Assembly: GCA_013368445.1 (NCBI GenBank)
Contig: JAACJO010000009.1
Coordinates: 1,922,001 to 1,986,000 of the forward strand
Source: Leucocoprinus leucothites
Taxonomy: Eukaryota; Basidiomycota; Agaricomycetes; Agaricales; Agaricaceae
DNA length: 64,000 nt
Reading direction: 5' to 3'
Position 1 is the first letter of the stretch, and every line of letters begins with the position of its first letter. The notes beneath the pieces are model-generated. The model was not told where the DNA came from. It did no database searches and was given only the letters and a program-made list of their open reading frames with translations. Shown here in pieces: positions 1 to 17,167 of the stretch. The translations under genes were made by a program, and so were the position numbers.

Positions 1-498
1 GGACAAGCAGTGAGTTTCTCGTGTTCGGGTTTTCATCGGTTTTTTACTCCACTATTCGATCTCGCGACAAACGAGACACTTCTGTTCCGGCTGAAGCAAA
101 GCGCCAGCGTTGCAATACAAACACGCTATACTATATACTCTAGACAGCTGTGGAGATGAGTAGCAAATGCTTACTCGCCAGTTGTAACCCTGACAAAAAG
201 GCCCCATCCCATTTCTCCGACGTTGCATTCAATTATCCGCTTATTTCCTTTCTCTGTACTAATTCCTTACTCCAAAGGCATCATGGTTCAAAACCTACAG
301 CAGTATTCGGAAATTCAGGGAAAAATACAAGCAAGAGAGAATGTCAGCAGTTGCGCGTACCTAGGCAACAAAATCTCGATCGCACCGAGTGTCGCGTTTG
401 CCGAGGGTTTAATGGATCCGGTGTTGCCTGAATCGCGAAAGGTTTATTAGGAGGGTACTTTGAGAGAATTTGGTCTCTCGAGCTCCATCGCTTTCGCC
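1..498. other. Upstream flank of the first cellobiose dehydrogenase, no gene seen
   Basis: No reading frame here resembles a protein; the frames of 75-93 codons have no family signature and no matching splice sites. A TATA-rich stretch lies at 127-137, but it is more than 350 bp from the start codon at 499, so its role as core promoter is doubtful. The region presumably holds the promoter and 5' leader of the downstream gene. Confidence 0.5.
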
Positions 499-3559
<3,061 letters not shown>

Positions 3560-4563
3560 AGAAAGGCTACGACACTGAGTTGCAAAATGCTAGGATAGCA
3601 AACTTATCAATTCGAAAAAATTCATTAATATACCTCTTTATACCTCATCATTTGCTTCAATGTTTCTGCGTGAGATTGATCGGCCGAATGTAGCTAGATA
3701 GAACCAGGGTATCAATGTCTTGAGCAAGACGGACATATTTTCCCAAACTACTCTGATTTACTTCTGCGCCGTGCGGGCAAGCCCCGAACTACTTATTATC
3801 AACTTCACACTCAGTATTACTTATAGATCTATTTTCACGCCACGTGCTACCTTCGCTACCCTGATTGCTTGCTGCTACTTTAGTTCTTACTTTAGAATTG
3901 ACTCTATTCCATTCCATGTTGCGCCCCTGTCGGGGAAGGCCCCGCGATCACCTTTGCTCTAACGCTCCAACCATCACATCAAGTGGAACCAAGTCGCGTC
4001 AATTGCCCCGCAACCCATTTTCTGCGGTTAGTTTCTCTCGCATACGCCACTTGTTCTCTTCTCAACCGTGAAGCTGTCAAGAATACATCCCCATCTCGTT
4101 GGGAAAGTAGCGGTTTTTCGTCGGAATCTTCCCCGAAGCGATCACACTCAAAACTCTGAAACGTCACCCAGATCGGGCACACTTCAAGCAGTAAGTCTGG
4201 CATGGTTTATACTCATGTTACGGCCGACGACAACCTGACTTCAGTTCATTTCTCCGATGGGCAGTCTCTTACTTTATTCATGGTCACCGTGTTCCTGCTG
4301 GCTCCGACTTGTATCCGTAAACCGAGATCAACTCGCTTTTTCGACTTATTTTTACCCTTCTTCAAAATCTGTCAGTGCCTAATTACAGAACAGCAGCCAT
4401 GTGCGAGGGAGAACTATTTTAAGGTCACACACAACATGTCCGGAAGTTTTTCGCTTGGCAGTGGCAAAGCTAGGATAGCATGAAGACAAAGCCGTATATT
4501 AAAGAGCAAAGGGCGCTCAGAACGACATATCTCGCCTACCTCACCACCGGACTTTGAGGCGAG
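3560..4563. other. Intergenic region between the two cellobiose dehydrogenase genes
   Basis: About 1 kb with no convincing coding sequence. It holds the 3' flank of the first gene and the promoter of the second. The 11-mer gctaggatagc occurs twice, about 880 bp apart (near 3590 and 4469); no function is implied. A TATA-like site lies 61 bp upstream of the next start codon. Confidence 0.6.
4495..4503 (+). promoter_or_regulatory. Probable TATA box of cellobiose dehydrogenase 2
   Basis: The sequence tatattaaa lies 61 bp before the ATG at 4564, a normal spacing for a fungal core promoter with a short leader. Its role is inferred from position only. Confidence 0.5.
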
Positions 4564-7980
<3,417 letters not shown>

Positions 7981-8564
7981 TTTAAGAATTGGATTACGAC
8001 CACTACCAAAGATTATATTAAATCGTGGAGACTTTGCGCGGACTGTGTATTCCATTAATTCCTGCTTTCCTTAAATCTTGAGGCCTTGAAGCTTGAGGCC
8101 TACAGTAGCCTTGACTGTGGCTGAACAAATAGAAACGTTTGATTGTCCCTGAAATTCTCTGACTAATCCTCACTTGCTAAACACTTGTATTAAAAGCCGC
8201 TGAGCCCACGATCTAACCCCCAAAGCCCAAGTTTCATCATCATATGATACTGCGGTGACGCTTCTATTGCCCCAGTCCCTCGTTACATTGCACTGGGTAG
8301 CATGGCCCAACTCCATTATTACTGAATCAACGTCCGGCCCGGTCGAGAGTATTTCGTAACCTCATCCTGGTACCCCACCGCTCTTGTCGTGTTATTGACT
8401 TTTCAAGCGCTCACCACTACGGTTTTGGCATCACTGGAAATAGCATTCCTTTCATATGCCTTGAGCATTTATCCAACGTTTATCCAATCCTAAAGGGTTC
8501 TGTCAGATGATTCTTATGCTTCAGGACATGACGAAACTCAGAAGGGGTTATTAGTCGAAGGTAG
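7981..8564. other. Intergenic region, no gene seen
   Basis: About 580 bp with no supported coding sequence. A short near-repeat, ttgaggccttgaagcttgaggcct, lies around 8079-8102. The 3' flank of the preceding gene and the promoter of the next GMC gene must lie here. Confidence 0.6.
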
Positions 8565-8571
8565 TATAAAA
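8565..8571 (+). promoter_or_regulatory. TATA box of GMC oxidoreductase 1
   Basis: tataaaa lies 38 bp before the ATG at 8609. The paralogous gene downstream has the same motif 51 bp before its own ATG, with similar following sequence, which supports a shared core promoter. Confidence 0.65.
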
Positions 8572-8608
8572 CAGGTGCCACGTCCCTCTGAGTTCAAGCG
8601 TGAAGACA

Positions 8609-10899
8609 ATGGCTTCTGTGCTTCGCTTCATTCTTTCGTTGGCAGCAGTCGCAACTTCCGCAGTCGGTACACAGCTATTCCAGCATCCGACCGATTTACC
8701 AGCAATCGATTACGACTTCATCATTGTTGGAGGAGGGACTGCAGGAGCTGTAGTGGCGAATCGGCTAGGGGAGACACGGGATTTGAATATCCTGGTTATT
8801 GAAGCCGGATTATCGTTGGTTTGGTGTAATCACTCGCATGGAACGTGCTGATCGTGTTTCTCAATAGAAATGAAGACGTATTTGAAGTGCAAGTTCCAGG
8901 TTTATCTCATAATATAGGATGGGGTACGATTGTCGATTGGAATTACACAACCGCCCCTCAAACCAATCTCAACGGTCGCACGCTTAACTATCCAAGAGCT
9001 AAGATATTAGGGGGATGTTCGTCGCATAGTAAGCAGACCCTTTGACCGCCAAGACCTTTACATCTCTTAAGCCGTATGGAATAGACGACATGGTGTATAC
9101 GCGGGGATCTAAGGATGATTATAATCGTTGGGCAACCACAACAAGGGACGATAACCTCGGTTGGAACAAAATATTCTCCTACATCTTGAAGGTAAGGTTG
9201 ACTTCACGTGCTCCATGTATGCTTTCCAGGTTCATAGCTGCATCTCATAGGCAGAGAAGTGGTCGACACCGAATGACCCCAACCTTTCCGAAGAGGGCCA
9301 TTTCGACCCATCGGTTCATAACAACAATGGCAAGCTTGGAGTAACAGCACCCTATTTTGAGCACCCTATCAATGATTTATTCTTCAATGCAACACAAGAG
9401 CTCGGCAGGGAATTTCCGCACCTGCAGGACCCGAACAATGGAAGACCTATAGGCTTAGGTAACTCAATTCTGTTGATTTAATCCTTGCTGGATTGATTGT
9501 CAATCTCCCGCTAGGTTGGGGCCAAGCCACAACAGCACATGGCCTGCGGAGTAGTTCAGCTACGGCATATTTGGCTCACGCAAATGACAATGTGCACATA
9601 CTACTTCACAGCCTCGTCACCCGTGTATTACAAGTTGATGCACACGGACACAGCTCCGATAGTTCAAGCCATGACTTTCGTAAGGTTGAACTCGCCACTA
9701 GCCCCAACAGTGAGTTCCAAGGTGGATCCATGACTCGTCACATTCAAAGAATTCGTTAGATTCAACTTGGACTCTTACCGCAAAAAAAGAAGTTATCATT
9801 TCAGCCGGAATGATAAATACACCTCAGCTTTTGCTGCTCTCCGGCATTGGTCCTAAGGATGAACTTGAGGCTCTTGGCGTTGAAGCCTATGTCGATAACC
9901 CGAGTGTTGGGAAGAATTTCAGCGATCAAGCATCAATCATTTTTGGGTTTGGCACCGACCTTCCCGCCACCGATGAGTATGTACAGCGTTCACAAGTTCG
10001 TCACTCGAACATAGGACTTATCGTGTGCCTAGTTTTGACCAAGTGACAGCCCTGAAGCAATGGAAAGATGACCAAACGGGCCCTCTTGCCCTCGCACGAC
10101 ATATTCCTACCATTGGCTGGGTTCGATTCCCGGAAGATTCAGAGCCATTTAAAGATGGTTCGATTGACCCCACAGCAGGCATAAACTCTCCTCACGTCGA
10201 GCTTTTCTTCGGACCCATTGAAGTGTACGTCAACGAAATCATCTACACGATGCTCCTATTCATCAATAACCCTAGTTTTGAGGGTAATTCCGTGTTTGTT
10301 GCGCAAGTTGTCAACCTCCATACCACATCCCGCAAGTATTTTCGTCATTTATTCGAAATACATCGAACCCACTGACCATACATACCCTCACTACAGGTGG
10401 ATCAATTACGCTAGCAACTTCTTCACCCTTCGACCAGCCCATCGTTGATCCAGCCCTTTTAACTTCTCCTATAGACACTGCAATCCTTCTCGAGGGGTTC
10501 CGAAGTGCAGAGCGTCTTCTCAGTTCAGAAACATTCTCCAAGCATGTCTCCGGGCTCATTGTCCCTCTGCCCTCCTCTGGTAAAACCTTGACGGATGATG
10601 AATATATTCAATACCTGAAGACAAATGCATCACATTGGGGTCACGGTGTTGGGAGCTGTAGTATGGGCCCTGAAGGTGCATCGTGGGGTGTTGTAGATCC
10701 AAATTTCAGAGTGCGCAGCGTTAAAGGACTAAGAATTGTTGATGCCTCTGTGATTGTAAGCAGCAGCTTAGTCCTCTCGCCCACACGAAGACCAATGACA
10801 TAATTTTCATCCTAGCCCTTTGTTCCTAGCGGGCATACTCAAGCTGCTGTCTATGCCCTCGCCGAATGGGCATCTGAAGTGATCAAACGTTCCTATTGA
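8609..10899 (+). CDS. Secreted GMC oxidoreductase 1, aryl-alcohol-oxidase-like (AA3_2)
   Basis: Secreted FAD enzyme of the glucose-methanol-choline family, closest to aryl-alcohol oxidases, which oxidise aromatic alcohols and release H2O2. Exons: 8609-8814, 8868-9028, 9085-9191, 9251-9458, 9515-9709, 9760-9976, 10033-10224, 10276-10331, 10397-10755 and 10816-10899 (594 aa, phases close). The start follows a TATA box and begins [20 protein letters not shown], a clear signal peptide. The FAD motif is [18 protein letters not shown]. Both catalytic His are present, in [10 protein letters not shown] and [10 protein letters not shown]. The residue before the first His is Gly, where Pleurotus aryl-alcohol oxidase has Phe, so substrate range may differ. 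The intron after exon 8 must use a GC donor (c|gcaagt) to keep frame. True substrate unknown. Confidence 0.88.
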
Positions 10900-11303
10900 G
10901 GGGCAGGTGTTCGAGCGTAGCGTTATTTCTCGATCGCTTAAACTATTGAACAAGGATGAGTTCATTTAACACGCGGAGAGGGAGTTGGACACGCCAAGCA
11001 CAACTATTCTTACCGTCCGATGGTCGAGGAGTCTTAACCCTCTTGCTCTCCATGCCGCTGTATATTTGGCCGAGCACCGACTCGGCGACATGCAGTATGA
11101 CCTTCGGTATCTTGAGAACATCTCATAAAATTTCCTACGCCCTACCTAAATGCAATGAGCTATACTCCGCCGCTCAAAATAGTTCATTAAAATGTTCACT
11201 CGATGTCCCCTTTACCTGATGAGTGCTCAATCAGCTGACACTCTCTATCTGATTTTACTTGGAACAGCTCACAAAGAAGTCCCAATAACTGTGCAGCAGG
11301 ATG
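10900..11303. other. Intergenic region, no gene seen
   Basis: About 400 bp with no supported coding sequence; holds the promoter of the second aryl-alcohol-oxidase-like gene. Confidence 0.6.
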
Positions 11304-11310
11304 TATAAAA
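11304..11310 (+). promoter_or_regulatory. TATA box of GMC oxidoreductase 2
   Basis: tataaaa, 51 bp before the ATG at 11361. An in-frame ATG at 11301 overlaps this TATA box, so I rejected it as the start and chose 11361, which also gives a clean signal peptide. Confidence 0.65.
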
Positions 11311-11360
11311 CTGGTTCAGAGGGACTTAATCGCCCAAGCCTCCCAACGTCTATTCAAGCA

Positions 11361-13673
11361 ATGTTGTTAGCAGCCTACAGCGTGCTGACTTTGCTGACAT
11401 TAATACGAGCAGTACTCAGTGCACAATACTTTCAGCGATCAGTCGATCTACCGCAGGTAGCGTATGACTTTATTGTTATTGGAGGCGGGACTGCGGGAGG
11501 TGTAGTTGGAAGCCGGTTAGGCGAGATCAGAGATCATAGAGTCCTCGTTATTGAGGCTGGGCCATCGTATGTTCACGCCCTTAACTCCTCCACTTTAATG
11601 TGTTCTTTTTCTAACGACTGCTACCTAACCAGAAACCAAGATGTATTTGATAGCCAAGTGCCGGGATTATCGCATAACATCGGTTATAGGACACAGTTCG
11701 ACTGGAACTTCACGACTACCCCACAAAACCATGTCAACAATACAATTCTCAGCTATCCGAGAGCCATGATCCTTGGTGGATGCTCGTCGCATAGTACGGT
11801 GCCTTCCGACATTATATACAGGGCATCTAACTTATATCACGGCCAATAGACGAGATGACTTATACTCGAGGCTCGCAAGACGATTATGACCGTTGGGCAG
11901 CCACCACCGGTGACGACAATCTATCATGGAAGAATATTTTGCCGTACATTCAGAAAGTCTGTCAAGCTTTTATGTTATCACCATTGATATCATTGATGAT
12001 CCTCAAGGTAGAGAAATGGTCTACTCCCAATGATCCCAACTTGCCTGAGGATGATCATTTCAACTCATCCGTTCATAATAAGGATGGGATGATTGGAGTA
12101 ACGGCCCCTTATTTCCCCCACCCTTTCAACGATCTCCTACTCAATGCTACGAGGGAGATGAATGACGAGTTCCCGTTCTTATTGGATTTGAACAGCGGAA
12201 AGCCAATTGGCCTGGGTGTGTACTTGGTGCATTACCAGCTGAAACCAATCTTATATCTCAAACGCAGGCTGGGGGCAAGCGTCAATTGCACATGGGCTCA
12301 GGAGCAGCTCAGCAACAGCTTATCTAGCCCATGCAAACGACAATGTGCACATTTTGTTAAATACACACGTTACTCGAATCCTGCCGTCCACCAATCAAAG
12401 TCACGACTTCCGCACGGTCGAATTCACTTCTGGCCCTGAAGGTGAATCATAACTCCTAGTAGTTCCGGAGACGATTACGTTAGCTGATTACTGGCGACGA
12501 CAAGCCACTGCTAGGCACACTCTCACCGCGGAGAAAGAAATCATTCTCTCAGGCGGTGCTATCGGCTCGCCTCAGCTTTTGTTGTTGTCCGGTATTGGTC
12601 CCAGAGAAGAACTCGAAGAACTGGGGATTGAGGTTATCATCGATAACCCCAGCGTCGGCAGGAACTTCAGTGACCAAGTATCGGTACCCGTCAGTTTCTC
12701 AACAACCCTTCCTCCCACAGAGTGCGTCCTATCTTACACAATTTGTAATTCTTAACGCGAAGCTTCCTGTTTGTGCAGTTTTGATCAAATGGAGGCGCTA
12801 TCTCAGTGGAAACTTGATGGCACTGGCCGGCTCGCCCTGGCGAGACATCTCAGTCCCATAGGCTGGGTGCGCCTCGCAGCCACTTCCGAACCATTCAAAG
12901 ATGGATCTCCAGACCCAACAGGAGGGCAAAATTCTCCACATTTAGAGTTCTTTTTTGGGGGTATCAGTTCACTAAACGATTCCACGGGGATTGGGAATCC
13001 GCCACCTGCGACGAAGATTACTGCGGTGGAACAAGCAGGAGTGATTTCGACCACCAGAACCGAGAACAACCTCTCGCTCCAGATAGACGTTGTTGATGTG
13101 AACCCAGTTTCCCGTGAGCTGCGAATTTCCGCCTAGATGATATTCTGATCATGTTGAGAGTGCGCATTCCATAGGTGGCTCAATCAAATTGTCTGGCCCT
13201 TCACTTTTTGATCCGCCCTTAATTGATCCGGCCCTTCTGGCCTCTTCATTGGATACTGCAATTCTAACCGAGGGAATTAGAAGTCTGCAACGTCTTTGGT
13301 CTTCGTCTGCGTTCTCGGAACATATATCGGGATTCAGCACTCCAGCCCCTTTGTCTACTCAAACTGAAGATATTGTTGAGTACATTAAACATGCTTCAAC
13401 ACCGTTCGGCCATGGTGTTGGAAGTTGTAGTATGGCTCCCCGTGGGGCTGAATGGGGTGTTGTGGACCCGGAATTCAAGGTGCGAGGGCTCAAAGGTTTA
13501 AGGATTGTAGATGCTTCCGTTATTGTAAGCCTGTCGGAATCCTGGGACTTGAGAGCGATTCTGACGGTCTTCTCGTTCAGCCTTTCATACCTAGTGGGCA
13601 CACTCAAGCACCCGTTTATGCCATAGCGGAATGGGCATCCAATGTGATCAGAAGTACATATGAAGGCTTATAG
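11361..13673 (+). CDS. Secreted GMC oxidoreductase 2, aryl-alcohol-oxidase-like (AA3_2)
   Basis: Tandem paralogue of the preceding GMC gene. Exons: 11361-11566, 11633-11793, 11850-11956, 12008-12215, 12268-12441, 12484-12721, 12779-13113, 13175-13524 and 13581-13673 (623 aa, phases close). The signal peptide is [23 protein letters not shown] binding is [17 protein letters not shown]. Catalytic His are in [10 protein letters not shown] and [10 protein letters not shown], with Gly before the first, as in copy 1. A stretch of about 20-30 extra residues (from [10 protein letters not shown] onward) sits where copy 1 has an intron and a shorter loop near the substrate-binding side. The 42-bp intron 12442-12483 is the least certain boundary, chosen because it keeps the frame into [13 protein letters not shown]. 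Most other splice sites coincide with those of copy 1. Confidence 0.86.
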
Positions 13674-14458
13674 ACTCAGAGTGATCATCGGACATAAATA
13701 TGTGTTTGTCAAATCGTATTTCAGGGGTATATCATGTACTCAGGCTCGAATAAACCTGAACTATACGGTAATTAGTAGTAAACCCAGAATCCAGAGTTCT
13801 GTCGCTTCTCTTGCCAATAAATTGTCTATGCTTTCCTATTCATTCTTCACTGTTGGTATCGTCGATGTCGCTCGCCTACTCGCTACTCTTGCTAGATTTG
13901 AATGTGGTTACTCATTGCCCCTCTCTAAAGCATTTGTGTCATTCTCGACATCCACTGCCTTTCGGAGCTTCTTTATACTAGTATTCCAACACTCGGTCAT
14001 CCTTAGATATCTCAAGCCCAGCCCAAAATTTAACAAACTTCTCACGTACCTTCGGTTCTTCAGCTACCAACGTAGCACCCAATCTACAACACTGGATGAG
14101 AGCTTCGCGACGTTTCCCGCTGGTTCTGCATCTCCACTGAAGTACACCAACAAGCTGGGTCCCACGAGCATCCACGAAGGGACGGGCTTTTGAATATTGA
14201 CGAAAGCCCTCCATCAAGGATGGCTCAAGTTTTCTGTATTGGGAGTGGCAGGGACGGGGCCCTGTGGAGGTAGATGATTCTGATGAGTGGCAGGCAAGGT
14301 GTGAAGATTACTTTTCATTGGCTTACATATTTATGCACGCGAGTCTTGCAACGACCGAATAAGTAAATAACAGAAATGAGAGATCAAGTATATCTACAGC
14401 AATGATACCCTGAAGGAGGCGTGTGAGATTACAAAAAATGTAACTACAGTCATTTCAT
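13674..14458. other. Intergenic region with one unassigned minus-strand frame
   Basis: A 177-codon + frame overlaps the end of the GMC gene and has no family signature; I regard it as chance. On the - strand, 14217-13978 is open for 79 codons (FVDARGTQLVGVLQW ... EISKDDRVLEY) and could be the last exon of a decayed gene, but I found no partner exon. Nothing else is supported. Confidence 0.4.
14433..14438 (-). terminator. RNA polymerase III terminator of tRNA-Gly
   Basis: Six T residues on the minus strand, 20 nt past the 3' end of the tRNA, the standard Pol III stop signal. Confidence 0.7.
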
Positions 14459-14540
14459 GCATTAAGAGGGAATCGAACCCCCGGCGGGTCGAGCTTCGCT
14501 CGAATGGCAACGACCCAGGTTACCACTACCCCATTAATGC
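14459..14540 (-). tRNA. tRNA-Gly (anticodon GCC) with a 12-nt intron
   Basis: The minus strand folds as a full cloverleaf. Acceptor stem GCATTAA/TTAATGC; D stem GGGT/ACCT with loop AGTGGTA; anticodon stem GGTCG/CGACC; 4-nt variable loop; T stem GGGGG/CCCTC with loop TTCGATT, which contains the B box. The anticodon loop is TTGCCA+T, giving anticodon GCC (Gly). A 12-nt intron at 14493-14504 sits one base 3' of the anticodon, the canonical eukaryotic position. The mature tRNA is 70 nt before CCA addition. The intron together with the first bases of the 3' anticodon strand forms a perfect hairpin (CGAGC-GAA-GCTCG). Confidence 0.93.
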
Positions 14541-14708
14541 GTATAACAGTTCGACACTAGATATCGATAAGACCCCTGTTGCGGCAAGAGGACAGTACTG
14601 AACGTTGAACGTTGAACACTGATCGTCAACAATGACTTTGACAGAAGGATCAAGATAGCTCAAGGTTTAAACATTACAAAGTAGTAACAGAAATACAGTC
14701 TTCTCCGT
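14541..14708. other. Spacer between tRNA-Gly and the eIF3 gene
   Basis: About 170 bp holding the 5' flank of the tRNA and the 3' untranslated region of the eIF3 gene. A short direct repeat gaacgttgaac occurs near 14600. Confidence 0.5.
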
Positions 14709-17167
14709 TTAAGCTCTCACACCACCCCAAGCAACCTTCCTAGGCGCAGCCGAAGTCTTTTGCCCTTGTCCCTGAGCATCAGTAGTCTCCCTCACACTTC
14801 CACCAGGAGCAGAAACAGAAGCGGCAATGGCGCTGGCAGCAGCTCTTGGATTCGCACCGCCCGAACTTTGTGACGCGGTATTGGCAAGAGAAGCAGGGGG
14901 ACCCGGTAGAGGCATGTGCTTGAGATCGTCAAAGATCTTTTGTGCACGCTCCGTATTTTTGATGAACCATCCAGCATAGCGACGACCGACGGTTGACTCG
15001 GCGATATGGACCATGTTCTGACGTATAAAGTATTGAGTTAAGCGTGTCGGTTTGGAAACGTTTTCACAGACTCACCTCGTCGATAACAAAGTTCAAATCA
15101 CTCGTCGTAGTCCATCGTCCATCCAGAAGTCCAGTATTCTCCATTCCAGGCACTCGACTTAAACTCTTACTCGCCTGTTTCATCGCCATCATCTCTTGGA
15201 CCATCTCCTCTTCGTCAACATCCAAGAAGTTCGCAAGCTTTTTCGCGTCAAGGCTTGTGTATAGCTTGAGGAAGCTCCTCAGAGTTGGAACGGGGAGCTG
15301 AGCAGCAACGTCGGCAAGGAAGAGAGCAAGGTGTCGCTGTGTCGCATCAAGACCGGAAGGGGCGTCAGCTGAAGAAGCAGAGTTGACGACAATACTGATC
15401 GTGCTGGGATCGTCGTATGGAGGGGGATTAGCGGTAATAAACTTGGGGCAGGCATAGATGAAAAGCTCTTCAAAGGCACTCAGCGCTTCTTGTCTGTTTA
15501 CCAAGATTAAGGCTATTCCTGACGTGAATAGAATATAAGGACTCACCCTCCGCGAGAGATTTTCGCATACTGCTCGCTGAACCTTTCCTTGGCAATATTC
15601 GCGATATTATCATCGAGGCGAGTCGGCGAGAGCGCGTTGCACAATGCAAAGAGAGCATACATACGATCAGCAGTCTTACTGATCTGAACAGCAAATCAGC
15701 GAACGAGCGATGATGGGGAAGTTATGAGTGCCAACCTGGTCATACTGATAGCTTCTTGTGTGATACTGACGCATCCGCATGATAAAGTTGAGGATAGTCA
15801 CAAATGTTCGAATGGCGTCAGGATACCGCTTGAGCATGATGTAGCAGAAGCCAACATAATAATAGGCTGTAACATGGCAGGCGGTGACGCGACTGAAAGG
15901 TGACTATGAGGCAAGGTCAGAATGCAATCGAATCAAAATATGACAGAGAGCCACTTTTTGGTTAAGCTCAACGTTCTCCATGACTTTGAGGGCAAGCGTG
16001 AAGTCTCCAAGCAGGACATGAACCCGCAGAAGACCTATGATGCTGAAATAACCAAGCATCCTGTAAAGGGGGCGTTGGCCATACTCTCCAACAATCTCCC
16101 TGAATATGGGTCAATAAAGAGCCAATGAGGAAGCGAAAACTTCACGAACGCAATTTCCTCCGGTGATTTCCCTTCCCGTTGGGCAACGATGTACTCGTTG
16201 ATTTTGGATTTTTGCATCAGCGAATAGAGAACATTAAGTACACTATATGAGCTCCAGACCTAGCAAATGTCAAACAGGTGTAGAGGGACAAACAGCGAAA
16301 CAACGCGTACAGGCCCACCCTCTCCAAGCATGACAAGCTCATCCTCCGTCTTGTTTTTGACTTTGGATCGCCAGGAGCAGAAAACCTGGTATTGATAGAT
16401 GAATTCATCAATGATGTCCCAAAGCCATTGCTCTGGGAGCTCGAGTTTCACGGGGCCGTCAGAGTCTATCGATGCAAGTGAGTTAGACACAATGGCAGGG
16501 TGATTTCTTCAACCACGTACTGAGGAGATAATTGAATAGTTCACAGCTATTCTCGTAAGAGTGGAACCTGTCGTCAATATTGGGCTGTAGACGGGAGTAG
16601 ACGTGACGGTAGTAGAGTTCACGGTAGAGAATGAGGAAGATGGGGTCTGATGGTGGCCTCAGCAATGAAAACATGCTCAAAGGTGCAGGTCAGCTCACCG
16701 TCATTAACTAGGGGTGCAATGATCTCTGCCTCGGGCCACTCTGTCCTCGCGTAAAACTTTTCCGTGTACTTGTTCCAGCCACTCTCATACGCAACAGTAA
16801 TCTCATCAAGGTTATTTTCCAGGACGGCTTGGTAAAAGCGCACGATGAACTGGAGTAACGGATGCAATCAATATAGGCAAAACCTAGAATCGCAAGCTCA
16901 AACTTACAGCCTTTACAACATCTGGTATCTGTGAGAAAGCGGCCTGTTGTGCCATGTGCTGCTGAATTGCAATCATGGCAGCTTCATCGAGATGAGGATG
17001 TTGGATGGGTGCTGGTATAATGATCAGGACTGAACGTGTAGGGAGGACTGTATGAACGCACCATCCTCAAAATTGTTCTGGCCATAGTTTCCGATGACAA
17101 GGTTGAGCTCAACGTCGTCGTCGAGATCTGCATCTGCTGCCCAGAGGGGGACCCCTTGATGCGACAT
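14709..17167 (-). CDS. eIF3l: Eukaryotic translation initiation factor 3 subunit L
   Basis: Non-core subunit of the cytoplasmic eIF3 complex that helps load mRNA on the 40S ribosome. Exons (- strand, 5' to 3'): 17167-17062, 17011-16908, 16849-16699, 16646-16521, 16465-16311, 16259-16141, 16099-15955, 15903-15736, 15683-15547, 15493-15076 and 15017-14709; phases close and give 645 aa. Family hallmarks in order: the start [106 protein letters not shown]; and a C-terminal PCI-type region with [20 protein letters not shown]. The last about 60 residues are a Ser/Ala/Gly-rich tail beyond the usual family end. A housekeeping gene, not functionally linked to its neighbours. Confidence 0.95.

Noticed and set aside
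10225..10275. Reading GMC oxidoreductase 1 through this stretch without an intron
   Set aside because: The frame is open, but the strong gtacgt donor, the ctag acceptor and the closer match of the spliced product to the family favour an intron.
11301..11849. Earlier start MYKTGSEGL... for GMC oxidoreductase 2
   Set aside because: The ATG is part of the TATA box atgtataaaa; the next ATG at 11361 gives a signal peptide and matches the paralogue.
13660..14193. 177-codon plus-strand frame after the GMC cluster
   Set aside because: It overlaps the end of the GMC coding sequence, has no family signature and a composition typical of a chance frame.
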